Of a stretch of 64,000 bases of DNA, positions 35,900 to 48,356 are shown piece by piece. The stretch spans positions 90,320,401 to 90,384,400 of the forward strand of contig CM036162.1 of the NCBI GenBank assembly GCA_020631735.1, given 5' to 3'. The stretch's first letter is position 1, and each line of letters starts with the position of its first letter. The DNA comes from Saccharum officinarum. Its lineage: Eukaryota > Streptophyta > Magnoliopsida > Poales > Poaceae. The translations under genes and the position numbers were made by a program. Below the pieces are notes generated by a model that saw only the letters and a list, made by a program, of their open reading frames with translations, was not told the DNA's origin and did no database searches.

Positions 35900-36780
35900 T
35901 CAGACTGGGCACATTTTCACTAAAAACCGATGACCGAACCGAACAGCACCGAACCTAACCGAAATTTCGGTTTTTTCAGTTTTCGCTTTCGGTTTCAGTT
36001 TTAAGTTCCGTCAAGTTTGGTCTTCAGCCTCGGTTTCAGTTTCTACGTGCTAGGAACCGAAACACCGAGCAACCGATGAGCAACATTCAGCAACAGCGAC
36101 ACCAGCTAAAAGCAGCGAGCTAGCACACGCACCAGCAAGTGGCAGCCTAGCCCAATCCAAGGCCCAACACACTCTAAGTCACACGAGTTAACCTGGCCCC
36201 CAGCCCTAGCTGCTACACGCGATCTGCACCACTTGTCCCTCCCAACCCTATCCATCTAGATATCGGAGCAGTGACGGCGGCACCCGGTAGCGGTGCGGGT
36301 GCGGCTACCACCGGTGACGGCGCGACGCCAAATGGGGATGGAGGCCAGAAGCTGCGGCACCGCAGCAGTAGCACGGCCTCTCGCCAGGTTGTGCGGACCA
36401 GTGGCGCGGCCGCGGCCGGGACCATGGACCCCGGGCGAGGGCGACAGGACGGCGGCGTGACCACTGCCACGGCTGCAGACGCGACACAGGGGTGGCGGAG
36501 CGGTGTGAGCGCGGATGCGGGTCAGGGATGGCGGTGTAAGTAACCTTCGTCAAGCTCCTGGCCGTGGACTTCGAACTTTGTGTGTATTGTTGTGTACATT
36601 CTGAATTTCTAATTCCTTCCATCGGTTTGCTCAGTTAAAACCGAAGAACCGAATTAAAAACTGAACCGAACTTTGTCGGTTTTTGATTTCCTGACCAACT
36701 GATCGGTTGTTAGTCTTTGGAAACTGAAATTTCATGGAACCGAATTAACCGAACTAAACAATTTGTTAAAACTGAATGCC
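35900..36780. mobile_element. Unclassified repeat with CGGTT/AACCG-rich ends and GC-rich core
   Basis: Both ends contain dense AACCGAA/TTCGGTT words (near 35930-36070 and 36640-36760). Between them, 36190-36545 is GC-rich with an open but unrecognised frame. It looks like a transposon carrying foreign sequence, but I cannot define its termini. Confidence 0.35.
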
Positions 36781-37817
36781 CGACCTGATCCCCGGGTGAG
36801 TTGCTCTGTGATAGCCCTGGGCCTTCCCCACTTGTAAGTGGGTCTCCGAGATGACTTTTTCCAGACCGCTCCCCGTCGTCTTCACTATTGAGCTTCCGGT
36901 CGAATTGCCGCGGGCCTCATTCCCTCCTTTACACACTCGGTGGCCACACCAGAAGCATGGTTGATGCATTCTCGCAAGATTGCAATCCCCCTAGTGTATA
37001 AGTATGGTGCGCGCAAGCACCGGGTAGCAAGATGTATGCAAACCTCACTAAACACTAGGCCTAAACTAAGAGCAAATGCATAAGCGGTGGTCTAACTAGC
37101 CTTTTCTATGAGCACCAGAAGTTTTGGTGGCCACCGGAGAATAAAATTGGAGTTTTCCACTATTTAATTTTTAGCACAACACAGAACACACTTTCGTATT
37201 TTGGGCATAAAATTTTGCTCTGAATTTCGATTTTGATGCTCTTAGACTTTTGGAAAGCTAATGAAGCGATCTACATTTTTTAACTGATATCATATCAATT
37301 TGGGGAAATTCAAAATCATGAGACAAGACCGGTTCATCTATCCTTAGTCTTGGCCTTAATGGCTTCAATTTCTTTTATGTCTTCCCGTCCGGGTTTCTAC
37401 TTCTTGGTGTCATGGACTTAATTCTAGCATGTCCTGTAAATCTTCTACATAGCTTCTAATGTCTTGCTTGAGGTGTTGGTCATCCCGATCTCCATGCATG
37501 TTGCCTTCCCGGCGGCCCTGTTCGTTTCACTGAAATTTGGCTTATGCTGATGCTTATGCTAATTTGTTGTGAGAGAATACTATTCATTCACTGAAAAGTG
37601 TTGCTAAGGTAGTTCAACCAACCTCTTGCATCATTTTAATTTAACCTTGTATACCAGCAAACTTTATTAGTCCAAAACTGCAAATGATCATATTGTACGT
37701 CAAACACAATAATCACGTAATGGACCATACAAGGTGCCATTTTCCTTACAGGCGCTGCTGCAGCAAGCGTTTTCGTTTAGGCCGAATAATGTGCACAACA
37801 ACAGCTGAATCAACACT
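36781..37817. other. Intergenic region without a recognised gene
   Basis: GGCCCTGTTCGTTTCACTG near 37516 may be the left end of a MITE whose other end is unclear. Nothing else is recognised. Confidence 0.4.
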
Positions 37818-37844
37818 ACTACACAAAAGATTAACCGAGGCGAG

Positions 37845-39440
37845 TGTTGACGGTAGTTAACGTCCATCACAACCCATCAACTTAAAGCATGCAATTGGTC
37901 CCCAAATAGAAAATTAGGGGTTTTATCTGATAATTTCCATGAGTTTTGGTGATTTATAAATTTGCAGGGTTTATTTTAGAAGAGTAAAAGAGGATTAATG
38001 TATCAATAATTACGAGAATTATCCACGACGAAACATGCACTAGAAGGGTGTAGAAGACACCAGACCGAGAAGGGCAGCCAGAGGTCGCCAGGTGGGGCCG
38101 GCCGGCCACACCCCTGGCTGCCCGGTCTCCCTCTTCCACCATATTCCACGAGCTTTTGTAGTATTCCCACACTGCCTCCACTAGAAGGGTGTAGAAGACA
38201 TCAGAAGACACCAGACCGAGCGGGGTAGCCAGAGGCCGCCAGGTGGGGCCAGCCAGCCACACCTCTGGCCACCCGGCCTCCCCCTTCCACCATATTTCAC
38301 GAGCTTCTAGAGTATTTCCACACAGCCTCCAAGGATGCATCTTAGCCCTACGTGAAGTCGGTTTGATCCAACGGACGTCACTTCTCCCACTAGGGTATAA
38401 ATAAAGAGGCAGACTCCCCTTGAGGGGACCGGTATTCATTAGTCAAGATTAGTCCAAAAATTAGGGTATCCAAATATTAGAGAGAGAGAGAACTCTAGTT
38501 CTTTAGGTCCGGACGCGTCGAGTTGAGTTCGAGTAGAGTTGGGCGTAGAAGTCTGGGATTCCGGATTTGTTCATCTAGATTGGTATAATACCTTGTATCT
38601 TTGTGATATTGTTCTTTCTATTTAGTATGTCTTTACTTTGCTCTAGTTGCATATTTGATATAGTTCTGATTAGTAACGATGACTTTCATATGTTCGTAAA
38701 GCGCCTAGTTCAATCCTCGAGTGGATTAGGTGGTAGATTTTATGTAAGCGTGGTGCTTAGATATTATATTTACCTACGAATGCTTCCTAATATGCGGGAA
38801 CGTATGGTAGATCGCAGGTGTGACAGGCATGTTGAGTCCTTGTACAATCCACCTTTCGTACATAGGCAAAGTAGAGCGCGGTCGTGACGGAGGAGGCATG
38901 GTTATGCTTAAAAGTCCTCTTTAGATGATGCTCCTGTGATTGTTCTTTCTAACTAGTCATTATTGTAGATGAGAGTATGTGTTTTGATATGAATTATAGA
39001 CTATTATTTAGGAGTAACTTAGGAGTCTTTTAGCTTAATTGAATTTCTAGATTATGTCGGATTACATTTGTCGAGTCTCTACTTTCTATCTCTGGAATAC
39101 CATTATTATTATGTTCTATTCATTTTATTATTATAATCTTGACTTACCCCTGCTAAAGTATTAGGGTGGTTGGTTTATCGTAGGTCTGCACATTTATAGT
39201 TCTAAGCCACAGCATCTTTTAACCCTGTGAAATTGAAAGCTTTTATCTTTTGGCTAAAAATAAATAACGATACTCGGGATATCACTGGGTGAAATGCTAC
39301 AATGGGTGAATTATCTGTGCGCTTGCGAATATATTCTTTTTAATATTTTTAGAGAGTCAAGTGTAAATTATTTTACCAGTGTTTTTAATATCATGCTAGG
39401 GATGACAACTTAGTGCGAAGTGATGTTAGAAATACCAACA
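37845..39440 (+). mobile_element. Solo LTR, 1596 bp, with exact GCGAG target duplication
   Basis: Begins TGTTGACGGTAG and ends AATACCAACA, with GCGAG at 37840-37844 and 39441-39445. GGGTATAAATAAAGAGG near 38393 is a likely LTR promoter. The stretch GATATCACTGGGTGAAATG near the 3' end is typical of large grass Gypsy elements. It contains a roughly 140-bp tandem duplication at about 38041-38330. Confidence 0.85.
38041..38335. repeat. Imperfect tandem duplication inside the solo LTR
   Basis: The block beginning GTAGAAGACACCAGACCGAG and running through CACCATATTCCACGAGCTT to CACACTGCCTCC occurs twice, with scattered substitutions and a small extra piece in the second copy. It creates an antisense open frame that I do not consider a gene. 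Confidence 0.85.
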
Positions 39441-39689
39441 GCGAGCAAAAGAGCTTAACCGAGGCGTTTTGGCCAACCGCCTCGGATCAAAGGTCACGGT
39501 TAATGGGATCTTTTCCGAGGCGGTTTGATGTCCGTCTCGGTTAATACAATAAAAAAAAGAAAAAAGAAAAAAATAGTGGATAAGCCTGGCGAGCCCACCC
39601 ACGGGCCCGCTGAGCCCATCTGCATCGCTGCTAGCTGGATCCGCTGTCGCCGCCGCCGCCCCAGGCCGCTGCTGCTGCTGCCGCCATCG

Positions 39690-39935
39690 CAGACCGTCTT
39701 TTTTGTTTTTTTGCCCTTTTTTCGAAAGATTCTCTCAAACATACCCCTGGCTGAAAGAATTCAAAAAATAGACCCTGATCTTGGCGCCACAGTAATTGGC
39801 GCCAAGCTATAACGTCATGGCGCCAGTGTCATTGGCGCCAAGATCATGCGTCGTGGCGCTGACGTGGAAGGGGACTTGGCGCCAGCGTCATTGGCGTCAT
39901 GCCTTGGCGCTATAGATCTTGGCGCCAAGAACCCA
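39690..39935. repeat. Left terminal inverted repeat of the MULE
   Basis: Outer part CTTTTTTGTTTTTTTGCCC and TCGAAAGATTCTC, then about six copies of GGCGCCA-type words, including ATTGGCGCCAAG at about 39795 and 39831. The complement is at 62260-62530. Confidence 0.8.
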
Positions 39936-40215
39936 TGCTTTATCCAGCCCTCTCTTCCTCCTCGAGCCATTCTTATTTTTTTCTCCTCCTCTTTAGGTTT
40001 TTCCTTTGTACACTTTGGCCAAACTCTTCAATCGACCTATTGGACCATGAAAAGTTGGATTTTATTCATCGATCTTTGAGATCCAGGTATCCTCTCACCC
40101 TTCCTTGTTTATTTCGAATCGATTTGGTAAAATGAAGTCATATTCTTAACCTATGAACTTAACATGTTATTGGTTTATGTACTTTTTAAAATTCGTATGT
40201 ATTGTACAACCGTAG

Positions 40216-40920
40216 GATGCCTAGGCGTGGAAAAGCTAGAAAACAAAGGTATGCGTAGATCTTTTTCATCATATATTAAACCCTAAGTTTTAAGATTTAT
40301 TGTTATTTGTTTTGTTATATTAAAACGGAATTTGTTGAATTGTAGTTATGGACAGATGACCGAAAGTCCGTACGTCCCAAAGCCATTCCCTAGTGGTGTG
40401 TCAATACCCATGTGCTTCTGTGGCGATCCTTTCAAGGTAGACATTTCCGAAGATGAGGCAACATATAAGCAGAGATATTGGATGTGTTCTAATTTTGCTT
40501 GGGAGCCTACATAGCGTCAGCGTCGTAGTACATTTATTGTGAGAAATTGCTTTTGTTTATTAATTAATTTGTGTCATATGAAGTTTTGCATATTAATTGG
40601 ATTTGAAACAATTGCATTTGCTGCAGACCCCTCCACCGCTATGTGATTTTGAGCAGTGGATCGACACTGAGATCAAGGAGGCTGACATGCGGCTTCTACA
40701 AGGCCTGAAAGAGTGTGATGCAGAGCGCCTAGAGATATTAGAGAAGAGACGTAGAGAGGAGGCAACAACAAAGGATCACAAGGAAGAGGAGGAAAGGAGG
40801 CGTGTTGCTGCGTGTATGGAGGAGAGGGAGAAGCTTGAGCGCGTGCGCCGAGCGAAGGCAGCGATGGAGGAGAATCCTGATGCCCAGAAAAAGGGAAAGT
40901 GGCCTTGTTGTACTCAGTAG
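40216..40920 (+). pseudogene. MULE-associated GRF-type zinc-finger / coiled-coil protein
   Basis: Starts ATG CCT AGG at 40216 in a short exon ending before GTATGC at about 40251. The next exon (about 40346-40514) encodes SYGQMTESPYVPKPFPSGV and a Cys-rich PMCFCGDPFK...YWMCSNFA segment, the GRF-type finger. It meets TAG at 40512-40514. A final exon at 40627-40920 encodes a charged coiled coil (EKRRREEATT; MEEREKLERVRRAKAAMEEN) ending GKWP. Proteins of this kind accompany MULEs and other elements in grasses, from memory. The premature stop suggests inactivity. Confidence 0.6.
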
Positions 40921-41322
40921 TATGCTAGTTGTATGGTTTAATCATAGACAATGTGGTCGATGTAGTATGCAATATGTTTAATCTAATGTACTTTAGGTAA
41001 ATCATGTACCTAGGGCATGTTCTGTGTTATTTAGTTCGTCGTCATGTACTTCATATGCACTTTAAGTTTTTGGACCTTGCATAGTGTTGTCATATATTAG
41101 GTTTAATGTTATTGAGTTACTGAAACTAGTTCTCGAGGTGTACATAAAACATAAGGAAGTAGTGGATTTCACAATTCAACACGCATAACATAGGACATGG
41201 CATGTCAGAACATGTACCAAACTAGGGCACATATGTCCTAGACTAAACCTAACATGCCTTAGGTAATTAGAGCGAACAACAAGCACATTACATGACATGT
41301 GTACATGATAGATTTGTTCTAT
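40921..41322. other. Convergent intergenic space within the MULE
   Basis: AT-rich 3' flanks of the two GRF-type genes. No coding region is recognised. Confidence 0.5.
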
Positions 41323-42018
41323 CTAGTAGTACGGCCACATAGCAAATTGTGTAGCCCCTTCTCCACAGTACCCTCCCATTGTTGATGGTGGAGGTGGCGG
41401 GGGTGGTGGCGGAGGCCCGTTGTTCTTGTGGTTAGGGCAGGTGCAATATGGATCATGGCATAGTCCGTCCTATGAAACGGCACCACTACTGGTATCGTCT
41501 GCTTCGTCGTCCTTGTAACTGCTGCTAACTTCCCTTTCTAGTTCTAAGATACGGTCTTGCAAGTAGTAGATGTACTATGCGTGCGGATAGATTGGTCTAG
41601 GATCAACCCACCTAGTGAAGCCACAGTTTTCTTTGGACTCTAAACACTACATTTCAAAGATTTTAGTGAACATGCAGTTAGTTTGGCCTATGAGATCCAA
41701 AATAATGGAAAAAATTGAGTAATGAATTTTAAAACCAATTACCTCTGCTCGTGGACATTTGAAGAAACGATGACCTCCATCCAAACCCTCCACGAACATC
41801 TGCACTAAGCAGTCCTCACCATACCTACATTTTGGCCAATCTTCTTTCCGATTATCGTATCCTCGGAGTGGACACTCTTTGGTGAAATCTCTCTTGGTCT
41901 CGACAAGAAAATGATACACTGGTTTATCAAAGTCTTTCGAACCCAGAGACCCCTCCCACACAATGGGAGTTCTCTTAGTCCCCCCCTTTCCCTTCCCTCT
42001 AGATAACCCTCCAGACAT
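41323..42018 (-). pseudogene. Second MULE-associated GRF zinc-finger protein
   Basis: Read on the minus strand from ATG 42018-42016: MSGGLSRGKGKGGTKRTPIV, then DWPKCRYGEDC and GGHRFFKCPRA, a good GRF zinc finger. After an intron the second exon reads CGFTRWVDPRPIYPHA, a coiled-coil-like segment, and a tail with a run of nine prolines ending WPYY at CTA 41323-41325. Two in-frame TAG codons (41577-41575 and 41472-41470) stand where relatives have Gln. The protein may bind nucleic acid and assist transposition; this role is inferred only. Confidence 0.6.
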
Positions 42019-42560
42019 TACTACTCGTAGGTAACCAACTTGTGGTTTCAAGTGACTTGCGTTGTATGGAGGAAGGTGTATATATAGGTAGCAGTGGAGT
42101 GGAGAGCCATTGTATTGTGGTTTTAATGCTCCTGAAAAGCCTAGATTCCATCCCTGAAAAGCCTATTTGAAAAAATGAAAAGCCTATTTGAAAACTCATC
42201 TGTAAAGGCTAGATTCCTTGATAAATCAATTCATTCGTAAAAGACGATGTATGATAGGATAGTGACATGATAAATCACTAAAAAGGATACATGCTATCGG
42301 TGTACTGCACGACTTGACATGTTGCAGAAAATTTTGGCAGAGTTTTCCCTGTTTTTGATTCAATCGAAACACAAATATCACATTAACATATGGCATCAAC
42401 AAATATATATGACATTCACCTAAAACAATATATATGAGCAGCCTCAAAGCGTATACAGTACATATGCCATAAACTCCATAGTAGCTCATACAGTACATAA
42501 TAATAGGATATAACAGTCTATAATAATAGTCCATATAGTCCACAAGTCAGCTACAGTCCC

Positions 42561-45063
42561 TCACTGTCTCCTAGACCTACCATTGCCCTTGTATCCAAGA
42601 GGGTGCCTAGAGTGTAAGGGTCAGGTGGTCGACGTCGCCTGGTACTGACCTGCTACGTAGGCTGAGTCCAGGGAGCATCATCTAGCTAAGACGGTCCAAG
42701 CTCCTCGTGCCCCTAGTCCGCGTCCTTGTGGTCGTCATCGTCATCCTTGGTGCAAATGCCTCGTGACCTTGTAGGTGGGTGGCTAGACGAACCTATGCCA
42801 CCTCTAGGTGCAGAAGGCACATGCATGTCCTGCGTCGTGGTTGTCCTGCAACCACAGCGCATAGCGGTACGGCATAGCCAATGTGCCAGTCTCTGGTGCA
42901 CAAAATCATGTCAACTGAATGTATTGAACGTGTTAGTAATCTACTATTTGCATATTTATAGAATCTTACGTCAAGGAAGCTACGTGTGTCATCGTCCCTC
43001 ACCCTAGGATGAAAGCGTTCTATTTCTTCGACCGACATCCTGAAAGAGTTGCCCTACAACAAAGTTCAAAGTTATAATTCATTATTACGCAAATCGATAT
43101 ATAAAAGTAGAGCAAATGACATACCACTCTGTCCAAGATCGGTCCTGCTCCCACCTGGTGACCTACATGAGTAGAGTGGTCGTACGCCATGTCCTCATCC
43201 TCAGACAACTCAATGTCAGCGTAGTCATTGTGTGTCCACTATAGCTTAAGCCTCGGACGAGTCGCTTGGTGGTACCAAGCTTGGTACCGCCTGTACTCTC
43301 TGTTCGTGTGCGGCTCATCGTTGTCGTCCACGTTTTCATCGGACATCTCCCACTCGTCAATGTAGTCTCGGTGGTGCCGAGCCCAACCAAAGATCTTCCT
43401 GTTTTTCTTACGATTGAGCCTACAAAACACGTACACAAGTTAGTGAACATCGTGTGACTATAACATGCATGTATGCCAAAGTTAAAAATTTCAGCAGAGT
43501 TTCCTTTGTTTGTTGAAGCAAACCACACATATATGCATTCCATAGACATACAAACATACCAACAATTATTTCATCCATCTTATTCGACATTTATCATGTG
43601 GTAATAATATAAGTGCAACTTCACCAATTACAGAGAAGAGAACACTTACTTGTGCAAGTCAACATCGGTCGACACTGGAGATGGTGGCCAAAGCTGTCTT
43701 GCTCTAAACTGGCATGCAACTCTATGTGGAAGGTGGTACTCGACAGCATAGAAGCAGATAAGAGGGCACCTCACCCTGTAGAGCTCGCTGTCGCTGTCAC
43801 ACACGTTGCTAACTAGAAAAGGAAGTGCGCTCTCGTCCGCGTACAGCTCCCAAGTCACTTGCAACGTGTCGAAACAAGAAGTTAAATAGCATAATAAATA
43901 ATTTCTTCGACCCACCATGTATAATAATTTTTACTTACACTAGAGGTCATTAGCCTGTCTAGCTCATCCGTGTACTCTTTGTACGCCCGCTCCATCCTCG
44001 CGTGAGGAACTATCACCTGGTCCTATAGGTACGCCCACGTCGGCTATAGATGTGCGTTCTGCACTGTGAACCAGTCACGAGGAGCCTGCACCACGGGACG
44101 AGCAACTGGAAGCCGCGACCACATCCACAGATAGAGTAGGTACACCCACCCACCAAGTGAGGCTGACTGTGAAGACCGCCAACACGCCTCGCAAAGCTGA
44201 CGGTAAAGAAAAGCCAACACTGCAGAGCCCCAGCTGTAGTGACCCGCCTGGTCCCAGTCTGTGAGGCAGTGGATCCACATCCACGACGCAGTGTCTCCTA
44301 TTCTATTGGGAAGAGAACACAACCAAATAAGTGTAGGATCCACGCCCTACAGTAGTACTGAACTGTCTGGTCGTCTGCCCCTGGAGGACACTGTGCGAAC
44401 TCAACCCGGAGCCAGGAGAGAAGAACACCAGAAGTGCGCTCTCCTTGCTCACCCACCTCACGTCCAAGGAAGGCCTCCACCCGAGCTCTCTAACCCTCTG
44501 ACCTACACTGCCCTATCTCCCGCGGGCGGGGGCTCCAGTAACTCACTGCCCTCCCACGAATCCTCAGACCTAGCATCTTCTGACAGTCCTGTAGCGTGAC
44601 TTCATCTTCCCAAACGCCATGTGAAAGTTGTGAGTCTCAAGTCGCCACCTATAATTTTAGCAAAACAAAAATGCAAGTCAGAAACATAACCGTGTGAACA
44701 AATGATTATTAATACAACCTATATGTTCATAAAATACCTGTCAACTAATGAAGTCAAGCCCGCTGAGTTGAACAAAGGCACCCATGACGAACCTGGAAAG
44801 ATATGACGTCTAGGCCAGCTCTCGATAGGTAAGGTGTGTACCTGTCATCGTACTATATTTCCAAGAACCCTCCATGTACTCTAGGATGAAGGAGCAGAAG
44901 GTCCTGCATTGAAACGAAATACAAATGTTACTTGACACACACATATACACTTATAATTCGAAGTATGTGATATGAGAGTGTAAAATCTTACCTGCCCCGA
45001 CGCTACGATACGTCCTCGGTGGGTCTCATCGTACACCGGGTCCAGAAGGTGGAATTGCGCCAT
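42561..45063 (-). pseudogene. Plant mobile domain (PMD) protein gene within the MULE
   Basis: Minus strand, multi-exon, from ATG 45063 (MAQFHLLDPVYDETHRGRIV) to a stop at 42561-42563. Recognisable PMD segments are EFAQCPPGADDQTVQYYCRA, WILHLFGCVLFP, WGSAVLAFLYRQLCEACWR and GGWVYLLYLWMWSRLPVARP. These are followed by VRCPLICFYAVEYHLPHRVA and a long acidic, low-complexity tail with an Arg-rich end. PMD proteins (MAIN/MAIL1 in Arabidopsis act in silencing) share ancestry with genes carried by MULEs and retrotransposons. Several stops and frame changes interrupt it. The exon borders are not all resolved. Confidence 0.7.
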
Positions 45064-45176
45064 CCTACAAAAAGAATATAGTCAGTAAGTTATAAGATAA
45101 ATATGCATTAAAACATAAAGCAAGAATTGTACAATCAATACGATAGATATTAAATAATAGAAACAACTACAAGTCG

Positions 45177-47222
45177 CACCTCACTAATTTGCCAATGGCA
45201 AGTGCGTGAATTGTGGCCAAGTCTACCACACTTGCCACACTCGTACTGCTCTGGGTCATTAAGAAATGGGGTCGCTCTCCCACGTCGTGTTCTACCGGGT
45301 ATCTAATCCATAACCATCTTGTGCCTCGTCCTCTTTCTAGAGCCCCGCTTGTCCCAACGGTAAGCTAGATCTGCAACGTACGTTGGACCGTCGTATGGAG
45401 GCCACTCTCTAGGGTCCCGGAAAGGCACGAAGCGGGCCTCCATGTTTGGACAAGCGTGTCGACACTGAACTCATGAGGTATCCTAGTCTCAATATCATAG
45501 TTGCGATGCCTAGCAGCTGCCACAAGGTGAGAACATACAAAGTAATATTGCCTTGGTTTACCACAAGTGCATGAGAAATCTTAGAGGACTACCACATGAA
45601 TCCTCGACTCTCGGACCTCACCATCAGATGTAGTACCACCGGTATGCTTCACCTCATATCTTCCTGTGGTGTGGTCAAAACATGTGACCTCATGTGTGCC
45701 AGCCCTTTCCTTCGCCTTGTCTAGATGTGCCTGTGGTGTTAGAGCCTAAATCTTACCTTCACTATGCAACTGCAATGCATGGGCGTGCCGATCGTTGAAC
45801 CAGGCAACAAGCTTATAGAATATGAATTGCACGATAGCGTTCGCGGACATACCACGAATTCCTAGCAGTAACTTATTAAAAGACTCGGCCATGTTGCTGC
45901 ACTAAAACTCGTACCTCTAACCACCTGCGCCGTGAGCTCTTGTCCATTTCTCCACATCTCTCATCAAACCTGTCAGCCATTGTCTACCTTCTTCATTAGA
46001 TGCGGTTCTGACCTCCTCTAACTTCCTCCAGAAATACCTGCCCTCAAGCTGTCGAGCAGCCTCCTGGAAAAGATCAAAATTATCCTTCACACCATCCTTC
46101 CGGAGTAGATTCTCAGCAAGGTGCCGAGTACACCAACGATGGTGCAAAGGTGCATACCCCCTCTATCTCCTCTTGCCCGGCATTAAGTATGCCCTGGTGC
46201 CTATCATATATGACGCCCACCTCCCTGCCAAGCCCAACCACATGTATTCAGACTAGCCTCAAGAACCATCCCTAGCTATCATTGTTCTCCCTCTCAACCA
46301 AAGCAAATGCCAAAGGAACAAGCTTGTTATTTTCGTCACACGATATGGCTATGAGAAGTGTGCCACGGTACTTACCAATCAAGAATGTATCATCAATGGA
46401 GAAGACTGGACGGCAGTGCCTAAAGGCCTTGACACACTGAGGGAAGCACCAGAAAGCACGGAAGAATATCTGTCTCCCATCCTTCCATGCGTCTGGTCTA
46501 AGGATGTACTCATAATGCATGTCTGGATTCACTGCTTTGATTGCATTGAGAAGTACTGGAAGCTGCTCGTAGCCATCCTCCTAGTCCCCATATGTCATCT
46601 TCCATGCCCGCTGCTTAGCCCTCTAAGCTTTGCCATAAGTTATGTCATATCCTCCATAGACCTCATTAACTATTTTGATAATTGTCCTGACCTTCATGTT
46701 CGGCTCTCCCTGTAATACTTTCATCAACCGCTTGGCAATGAGGGTAGATGTCAACTGCCAATGCTTTGTGCTGAGGTCATGTGAAGCACAAGTATGTGGC
46801 CCGACAACTCTTATGATCTTCCACTTTTTGGAGACCTTTTGCTTCCTTGCACAAACCCTCCATGGACAACGTTCCTTGTCACACACACAACCGTGTAACG
46901 CCGCTCCACATAGGAATGCAAGACCTTGTACGGTTTCTTGCGTATCACTACAAACACCTGCAACCACCTCTTCAATGCAGGGAGGTCATCGAAAACCCTC
47001 CCCTTATCTATCTCCATACTAGGACTAGCCTCTGGAGCTTCCTGAAGCTCATCATCACATCCTTCGGCAAACGCCTGATCTGAATGAGTAAGATCATTGA
47101 ACTCATGAACCATAGGATCACGACGGCCGGGAAAGATACGCCTCAGCATCTCAACGTCACTCTCTGTGAGCTCTCCAATGTGACGATCATCGTCAGAATC
47201 AACAGCCCTTGCGATCTCATAT
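45177..47222 (-). pseudogene. MURA-type MULE transposase, C-terminal part
   Basis: In minus-strand order: ELTESDVEMLRRIFPGRRDP, the FAR1/MuDR N-terminal fold (YTVVCVTR; CPWRVCARKQKVSKKWKI), the DDE catalytic region (FRHCRPVFSIDDTFLIGKYR; then GVIYDRHQGIL), CTRHLAENLLRKDG, a SWIM zinc finger (CTCGKPRQYYFVCSHLVAAA) and a terminal CCHC knuckle (CGKCGRLGHNSRTCHWQIS), ending at 45177-45179. The 5' part lies beyond the Gypsy insertion, at 59463-60172. At least six TAG/TAA codons replace expected Gln or Trp codons, so no active transposase is possible from this copy. Confidence 0.85.
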
Positions 47223-48356
47223 TGTCGGTACCAACAGTATGGGGGTACCCACATCCATCTCTAATAAAAAACCAAAACGACTGAAACCGCAATAGAAGGC
47301 AGCCCGCCTCGACCGCGTATCCAGTCTGCCTCGTACGAGGCCCGCTCGACGGGGCGCCTCGACCGCGCTCCGGCTCCGACTCGTACGAGGCCCGCTCGAC
47401 GGGGCGCCTCGACCGCGCCCCATCCCGTACAGCAAGGTATCTCGACGGCGTTTCGACCCGCGCGAGGCTCGTCCGCCCACTGGGAAAAACTCTGACTTGT
47501 GTGAGCCCGGGTCGAGCGCCTCGACTCCTTCTCTTTACCTACCCAGGACAAAAGCCATAGCATTTAATGCGGTTACCTACTACCACCTACCGGCATAGCT
47601 GCGACCAGGATCGACGTGGGAACAATGCCCGTGTCAGATCTCTCTGTTTTACCGCCCATCCCGTGATGGGAGGTGAAAACCGTCACTGTACCCACCTTAC
47701 CGCGCACTATTTACCATTGATCACCCTCGAGGGAGGATAAGACAAGGCCTGTTCTCCGCAATCTCGGGGATTCGGCCTCATCCATCCGGTCTCGACCCGG
47801 CCTCGACCCAACCTCGACGCTCGGCACAGCTCAACGGCAAGGGAAGAACGGTGTGGCACGGCGCTTCGGGTCATTTCGCCGTCTCGTCTCCCATGATGCC
47901 ATGGTGTCCAGGGATGGCCGGCCATTCCTAGAGCGTGTCGCTACGGTCAGCTCAACAGGAATCGACAAAACATCACCTCAAGGCTCCCCGTCATCTTGGC
48001 CTCCTCTCGCCCTATAAAAGGGCAGGCCAGGGTTCTACAACGAGGAGGGACAACGAAGAAATACAAGAGACAACAGGCAAGACGCAAGATAGAGATCGAT
48101 ATCTCAAGCAATCACCCTTGTCCTCTTTTTCCTCTCTTTGAGACTTGGGCTCGACGCCCTCTCTCGCATGCTTGTAACCCCTACACGAGCACTTCGGTGC
48201 AAGGAAATACAAACTTCTCCCCCCCGCTGGACGTAGGGCCTTCTTTTGTCCGAACCAGGATAAACCCCCGTGTGTTCTCCTTGCATCACCATCCAGGAAA
48301 GAGACACGCAGCATTTACTCGTTGGTTTAGGACCCCCTCGGGTCCAAACACCGATA
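47223..48356 (+). repeat. 5' LTR of the Gypsy element
   Basis: Starts TGTCGGTACCAACAGTATGG and ends CCAAACACCGATA. Contains a roughly 59-bp internal direct repeat (CGTACGAGGCCCGCTCGACG twice) and a CCCTATAAAAGGGC promoter-like box at about 48010. The primer-binding region TTGGCGCACCAGGTAGGGG follows directly. Confidence 0.95.

Larger units (their letters stand above)
37818..39690 (+). mobile_element. CACTA-type element terminus, split by a solo LTR
   Basis: The left end CACTACTACACAAAAG is followed by ATTAACCGAGGCGAG, where a solo LTR is inserted. Sequence resumes with GAGCTTAACCGAGGCG, GCCTCGGATC and several further CCGAGGCGG/CCGCCTCGG words. These look like the subterminal repeats of a CACTA element. 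The matching right end is not seen, so the element is truncated or extends beyond the Mutator-like insertion. Confidence 0.6.

Noticed and set aside
37954..38439. 161-codon minus-strand frame with internal repeats
   Set aside because: It lies wholly within a solo LTR and arises from the tandem duplication there.
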